Program-made: the position numbers and the translations under genes
The notes under the pieces: model-generated
What the model saw: the letters and a program-made list of their open reading frames with translations, nothing else
Databases searched by the model: none
Told to the model about the DNA's origin: nothing
Shown: in pieces, positions 5,405-8,025 of the stretch
Position numbering within the stretch: position 1 is the first letter of the stretch
Layout: each line of letters begins with the position of its first letter
NCBI GenBank assembly: GCA_919901705.1
Contig: CAKKPR010000280.1
Coordinates: 5,024-13,048, forward strand
DNA length: 8,025 bases
From: Thermodesulfovibrionales bacterium
GTDB lineage: Bacteria; Nitrospirota; Thermodesulfovibrionia; Thermodesulfovibrionales; UBA1546
Reading direction: 5' to 3'

Positions 5405-6859
5405 TTATTTTATTATCTCGGCAGTAAAGCTGAACAGTTCCGCATCCTTCCAGGCATCTTTTGACAGCCCTGCCTTAAGGGATAGTTGTTCAAGGAATGT
5501 TTTTGTGTCCCATCCGAATTCCGTTGGAACCTGTGGCAGGAGCAACCCGCTGTTCTGTCCCTTTACAAGAAAGAGCCCGTGTTTCCCTATCTCTATCTGG
5601 CTTATACCCTTTAATGGCTCGAATGGTGAGAGTATGGAAATCTCAACTTCCATATCCTTCAGTTCTTCCTTGTTCATCTGCGGGAACCTCGGGTCTCTGG
5701 AAGATGCAGAAACAGCATTCATGATTACAGACCTGTACAAAGGCATCACAGGCTGTAAATTGCCGATGCAGCCCCGCAGATTGTTGTTTCTTTTTATTGT
5801 GACAAAGGTGGCGCCATTTGCCGCAAGTTTCGGATTCTTTATTTCAACTTCAGGGGTTTTGCCATTAGTTACATAATTAATAATCGTATCCTTTGCCAGT
5901 GAAAGGAGTTGCTCTTTTTCCTCTTTTGTAAACAGGCTTTTGTAAAGCCCTATTGCTGCATATCCAACGACACGGCTCCTGTCACCGGTAACATCTCCTG
6001 AATTTGCGTATTTAAAAAGCAGGCCGTTTGTAGCGCCCAGGCCTTTTGCAACAGCCATTGCGAACAATACCGGATAACCTCCGCACATCTCGCCTTCGCC
6101 TGTCATAAGATATCTTTCGACATCTTCGAGAGACATCCTTTCTATTGCATCTGTTATCTTTTTATCCTTCAACAGGGCAGTATTATAGTCGTGATAATGA
6201 GAGAGGTCGGTGCTTGCAATGATGATTGTCTTTTCGTCTTTCCTGAGTATCTCTGCCAGTTTATCTCTAAGAAATTCAAAAGACTCTCGTGTCGGAGAAC
6301 CGACAAGTATTGGCACTATCTTAAAGTCCTTCAAGACCTGCTGCAGGAACGGCAGCTGCACTTCGATAGAATGTTCTTTCTCGAATGCCCGGGGATTAAA
6401 ACTTATATTTGCCTTTTCATTTATCAGGGACTTGGCAATCCTTTCGTTAATCTTTATATTTCCGAGAGGTGTTTTCATGCTTCCCTTTGTATAAACAGAT
6501 ATGCCGGTAAATGAAGCATAATGGCTTGGGCCTATAAGTATTATTGTCTTAATATCTCTGCCCGCAAGCTGTTTGTATGCGTATGCTGCAACCTGGCCTG
6601 AAAACTGGTAGCCTGCATGCGGAGATATCAGGGCAATGAGTTTTCCGTCAACCGGCTGCTTTTCTGCATTTGCAAGGAAACCATCAACCATTTCTTTGAG
6701 GGTTTTGCCGTCAGCAGGATAAAATGCTCCAGCAACAGAAGGTTCTTTTATATCTTCTTTGCAGCCAAGAAAGACAGTGAATAGTAGACAGTAAACAGTA
6801 GTCAGTAAATAAAAAACTTGGAACTTGAAACTTGGAACTTGAAACTTTTTAAACTTCAT
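5405..6859 (-). CDS. Memo-AMMECR1 fusion (AmmeMemoRadiSam proteins B and A), predicted lipoprotein
   Basis: This 484-residue fusion joins two usually separate members of the AmmeMemoRadiSam set. Residues 1-33 resemble a lipoprotein signal: Lys-rich start, hydrophobic core FYLLTTVYCLLFTVF, then FLGC with Cys33, although Phe at -3 is atypical. The Memo domain (about 40-310; LigB/extradiol-dioxygenase-like fold) keeps its metal-site-type residues in SPHAGY (His81), GPSHY (His113), EHSIEVQLPF (His163), STDLSHYH (His221/223) and GEMCGGYP (Cys259). The AMMECR1 domain (about 315-484) has NNLRGCIG, SRDPRFP, VEISILSP, GKHGLFL, SGLLLPQVPTEFGWD and KAGLSKDAW. The start at 6859 has GGAG eight bases upstream; an in-frame start at 6910 would add 17 charged residues and overlap the previous gene more. 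It overlaps the small Tat-like gene by 11 bases. The biochemical role of the family is unresolved to my knowledge. Confidence 0.9.
   Translation of the reverse strand: MKFKKFQVPSFKFQVFYLLTTVYCLLFTVFLGCKEDIKEPSVAGAFYPADGKTLKEMVDGFLANAEKQPVDGKLIALISPHAGYQFSGQVAAYAYKQLAGRDIKTIILIGPSHYASFTGISVYTKGSMKTPLGNIKINERIAKSLINEKANISFNPRAFEKEHSIEVQLPFLQQVLKDFKIVPILVGSPTRESFEFLRDKLAEILRKDEKTIIIASTDLSHYHDYNTALLKDKKITDAIERMSLEDVERYLMTGEGEMCGGYPVLFAMAVAKGLGATNGLLFKYANSGDVTGDRSRVVGYAAIGLYKSLFTKEEKEQLLSLAKDTIINYVTNGKTPEVEIKNPKLAANGATFVTIKRNNNLRGCIGNLQPVMPLYRSVIMNAVSASSRDPRFPQMNKEELKDMEVEISILSPFEPLKGISQIEIGKHGLFLVKGQNSGLLLPQVPTEFGWDTKTFLEQLSLKAGLSKDAWKDAELFSFTAEIIK
6776..6847. repeat. Repeat DNA encoding the Memo-AMMECR1 signal sequence
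   Basis: Two repeat types adjoin here. From 6817 to 6844, the 14-mer CTTGGAACTTGAAA occurs twice in perfect tandem, followed by a partial third unit. From about 6776 to 6808 there are ACAGT/AGTAGACAGT-type units (CAGTGAATAGT, GACAGTAAACAGTAGTCAGT). The second resembles the left arm of the intergenic palindrome at 5336-5364. Both are read through as the n- and h-regions of the fusion protein's signal sequence. Confidence 0.6.
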
Positions 6860-6995
6860 CTTTCTTTCTCCAGAACATTGCCTTTTTTCCTTCTTGCTCT
6901 TTTTCGACATTAATTTTTTTATCGGATATCTTTCTGCCTAAAAAACCCAGAAGCCCTCCGAGAAGAAAAAATCCGAGAAAATCTCTCCTTGTCAT
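6849..6995 (-). CDS. Small protein with Tat-signal-like N-terminus
   Basis: This 48-residue protein begins MTRRDFLGFF, a close match to the twin-arginine motif (S/T-R-R-x-F-L), followed by a short Gly/Leu-rich hydrophobic stretch (LLGGLLGFLG), then a charged tail ending KKAMFWRKKDEV. There is almost no mature domain. It could be a Tat-targeted or single-pass membrane peptide or the remnant of a longer protein. The tail resembles the short segment that, as I recall, precedes the first cysteine cluster in exported relatives of the neighbouring radical SAM enzyme. The ATG at 6995 has no good ribosome site. A TTG at 7034, four bases after the radical SAM stop, has GGAG eight bases upstream and would give 61 residues with the same twin-arginine motif internally. 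The stop overlaps the Memo-AMMECR1 start by 11 bases, so translation is probably coupled. Confidence 0.55.
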   Translation of the reverse strand: MTRRDFLGFFLLGGLLGFLGRKISDKKINVEKEQEGKKAMFWRKKDEV

Positions 6996-7038
6996 ATTAA
7001 ATACTATATCCTGTCTTTGAATATCATATTTCAATCTA

Positions 7039-8013
7039 TTAACTCCATCTGCCGGGAATATTTACACCGCAGGATCTGCACTTCCCGCCAGATATATTGT
7101 TTTGTTTGACAAAGTAGCCTGTTCTCTCAATAAGAAGGTTTTTACACTTATGGCAGTATGTATTTTCAGCTTCACTCCTTATATTGCCACTATAAACATA
7201 TTTTAGTCCAACATCCATGGCTGTATTTCTTGCATCCCTTATTGTCTCAGGAGGAGTCGGGGGCAAGTCCTTTAATTTATAATATGGAAAAAATCTTGAG
7301 AAATGCAAAGGCACATCAGGCCCAAGATTTTTTACGATCCACCGGCACATCTCTTTTATCTTTTTCATGTCGTCGTTGAGAGTTGGGATAATGAGGTTTG
7401 TTATCTCAAGCCATACGCCTTCATCCTTAAGCACGACTAATGAATCCAGGACAGGCTTAAGTCTGCCGCCGCATATCCTGCTGTAGAAATCCTCTGTAAA
7501 TGCCTTTAGATCCACGTCTGCAGCATCCATATATTTTGAAAGTTCCCTTAACGGTTTTTCCTTTATATAGCCGCATGAGTGCATGGTGTTCTTAATATTG
7601 AACCTCTTTGCGAGCCGGGCAGTGTCATACATGTATTCATAAAAAACTGTCGGCTCTGTATATGTATATGTCACTGACCTGCATCCGTAAAACATTGCCT
7701 GTCTGACAACGTCATCAGGAGATAAGTTGATATAATCTGTTTCTTCAGGCTTCGCCTGTGAGATCTGCCAGTTCTGGCAGAATTTACATCCCAGGACGCA
7801 GCCCGCGGTTGCAATCGAAAAAGCAGTTGTTGCAGGAAGGAAATGGAAGAAGGGTTTTTTTTCGATGGGGTCTATTGCTACTGAACAGGGCTTTCCATAG
7901 ACAAGGCTGTAGAGAACTCCTTCTTTATTTATCCTTGTCCTGCACCCCCCGACTTGATACTCATCAAGAACGCATTCGGTTGGGCAGAGCTCGCACTGAA
8001 CCTTCTTGCCCAT
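7039..8013 (-). CDS. amrS: AmmeMemoRadiSam system radical SAM enzyme
   Basis: This 324-residue radical SAM protein belongs to the set with Memo and AMMECR1. The N-terminus has a Cys cluster (Cys7, 10, 14, 24: CELCPTEC...GGC), followed by the family hallmark SLVYGKPCSVAIDPIEKKPFFHFLP (split here for length: SLVYGKPC, then DPIEKKPFFHFLP, 48-60). The radical SAM motif GCVLGCKFC supplies Cys72, 76 and 79 (CxxxCxxC) for the [4Fe-4S] cluster that cleaves S-adenosylmethionine. The C-terminus has a zinc-ribbon-like Cys287/290/312/315 arrangement. It lacks a signal sequence, so it should be cytoplasmic. The substrate is unknown. In-frame stops immediately upstream (8017-8019 and 8020-8022) show the gene is complete at the ATG 8011-8013, although AAGG lies only one base before it and no normal ribosome site is visible. 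It is the first gene in the window of the unit running into the Tat-like and Memo-AMMECR1 genes. Confidence 0.93.
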   Translation of the reverse strand: MGKKVQCELCPTECVLDEYQVGGCRTRINKEGVLYSLVYGKPCSVAIDPIEKKPFFHFLPATTAFSIATAGCVLGCKFCQNWQISQAKPEETDYINLSPDDVVRQAMFYGCRSVTYTYTEPTVFYEYMYDTARLAKRFNIKNTMHSCGYIKEKPLRELSKYMDAADVDLKAFTEDFYSRICGGRLKPVLDSLVVLKDEGVWLEITNLIIPTLNDDMKKIKEMCRWIVKNLGPDVPLHFSRFFPYYKLKDLPPTPPETIRDARNTAMDVGLKYVYSGNIRSEAENTYCHKCKNLLIERTGYFVKQNNISGGKCRSCGVNIPGRWS

Positions 8014-8018
8014 GCCTT

Positions 8019-8024
8019 ATTATA
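8019..8024 (-). promoter_or_regulatory. Possible -10 element directly before the radical SAM gene
   Basis: TATAAT on the minus strand ends five bases before the ATG at 8013. If real, transcription would start at or next to the start codon, giving a leaderless message, which would fit the lack of a spaced ribosome site. Any -35 region lies outside the window. Confidence 0.25.
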
Positions 8025-8025
8025 A

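Noticed and set aside
5358..5876. 172-codon plus-strand open frame
   Set aside because: It is antisense to the well-conserved AMMECR1 domain. Its composition (Ser/Phe/Leu-rich) is typical of antisense shadows.
6191..6514. Two overlapping plus-strand open frames of about 100 codons
   Set aside because: Both are antisense to the Memo domain, whose motifs are intact on the minus strand.
6817..6844. CRISPR or VNTR array
   Set aside because: There are only two exact 14-bp tandem units, with no spacers and no cas genes nearby.
6860..6910. Longer 501-residue start for Memo-AMMECR1
   Set aside because: It would add 17 charged residues before a signal-like sequence and overlap the Tat-like gene by 62 bases, whereas the ATG at 6859 has GGAG at good spacing.

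Overview
The window looks like part of a Gram-negative, probably anaerobic or microaerophilic bacterial chromosome. Base composition is moderate, genes are tightly packed on both strands, and it carries an oxygen-independent class II (B12-dependent) ribonucleotide reductase, an AMMECR1/Memo/radical-SAM locus, a lipoprotein-type signal and an OmpA-like envelope protein. Short AGTGAACAGT-like intergenic repeats and the gene content make me lean towards Nitrospirota or Desulfobacterota-like lineages, but this is impression, not proof.

Layout. (1) 1-2634, minus strand: a sigma70-type promoter (TTGACA-N17-TTTAAT) with a probable NrdR box between its hexamers drives a small four-cysteine protein and then nrdJ, which makes deoxyribonucleotides with adenosylcobalamin. 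Matching REP-like mini-hairpins lie at both ends of this unit. (2) 2764-5334, plus strand: three overlapping genes. They encode a two-TM sensor histidine kinase, a response regulator whose output is a TPR-like repeat plus a HEPN-like domain with an intact R-N-x3-H ribonuclease motif, and a single-TM protein with a divergent OmpA/MotB-like periplasmic domain. I recognise no named system with this composition; it is the best candidate here for an undescribed envelope-sensing, stress or defence module. (3) 5335-5404: a spacer between convergent genes made almost entirely of an imperfect palindrome. (4) 5405-8013, minus strand: the AmmeMemoRadiSam locus, in transcription order a radical SAM enzyme, a tiny Tat-signal-like protein and a Memo-AMMECR1 fusion. 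The fusion starts with a lipoprotein-like signal whose hydrophobic core is encoded by intergenic-type repeat DNA.

How the genes may work together. The kinase would sense an envelope state, perhaps with the OmpA-like partner, and phosphorylate the receiver-TPR-HEPN protein, which could then act on RNA. The AmmeMemoRadiSam proteins form a conserved but functionally unresolved set, and here part of the set appears to be exported. The nrdJ unit is housekeeping. No tRNA, rRNA, CRISPR array, transposase or integrase was seen, and no gene-free stretch exceeds about 210 bases.
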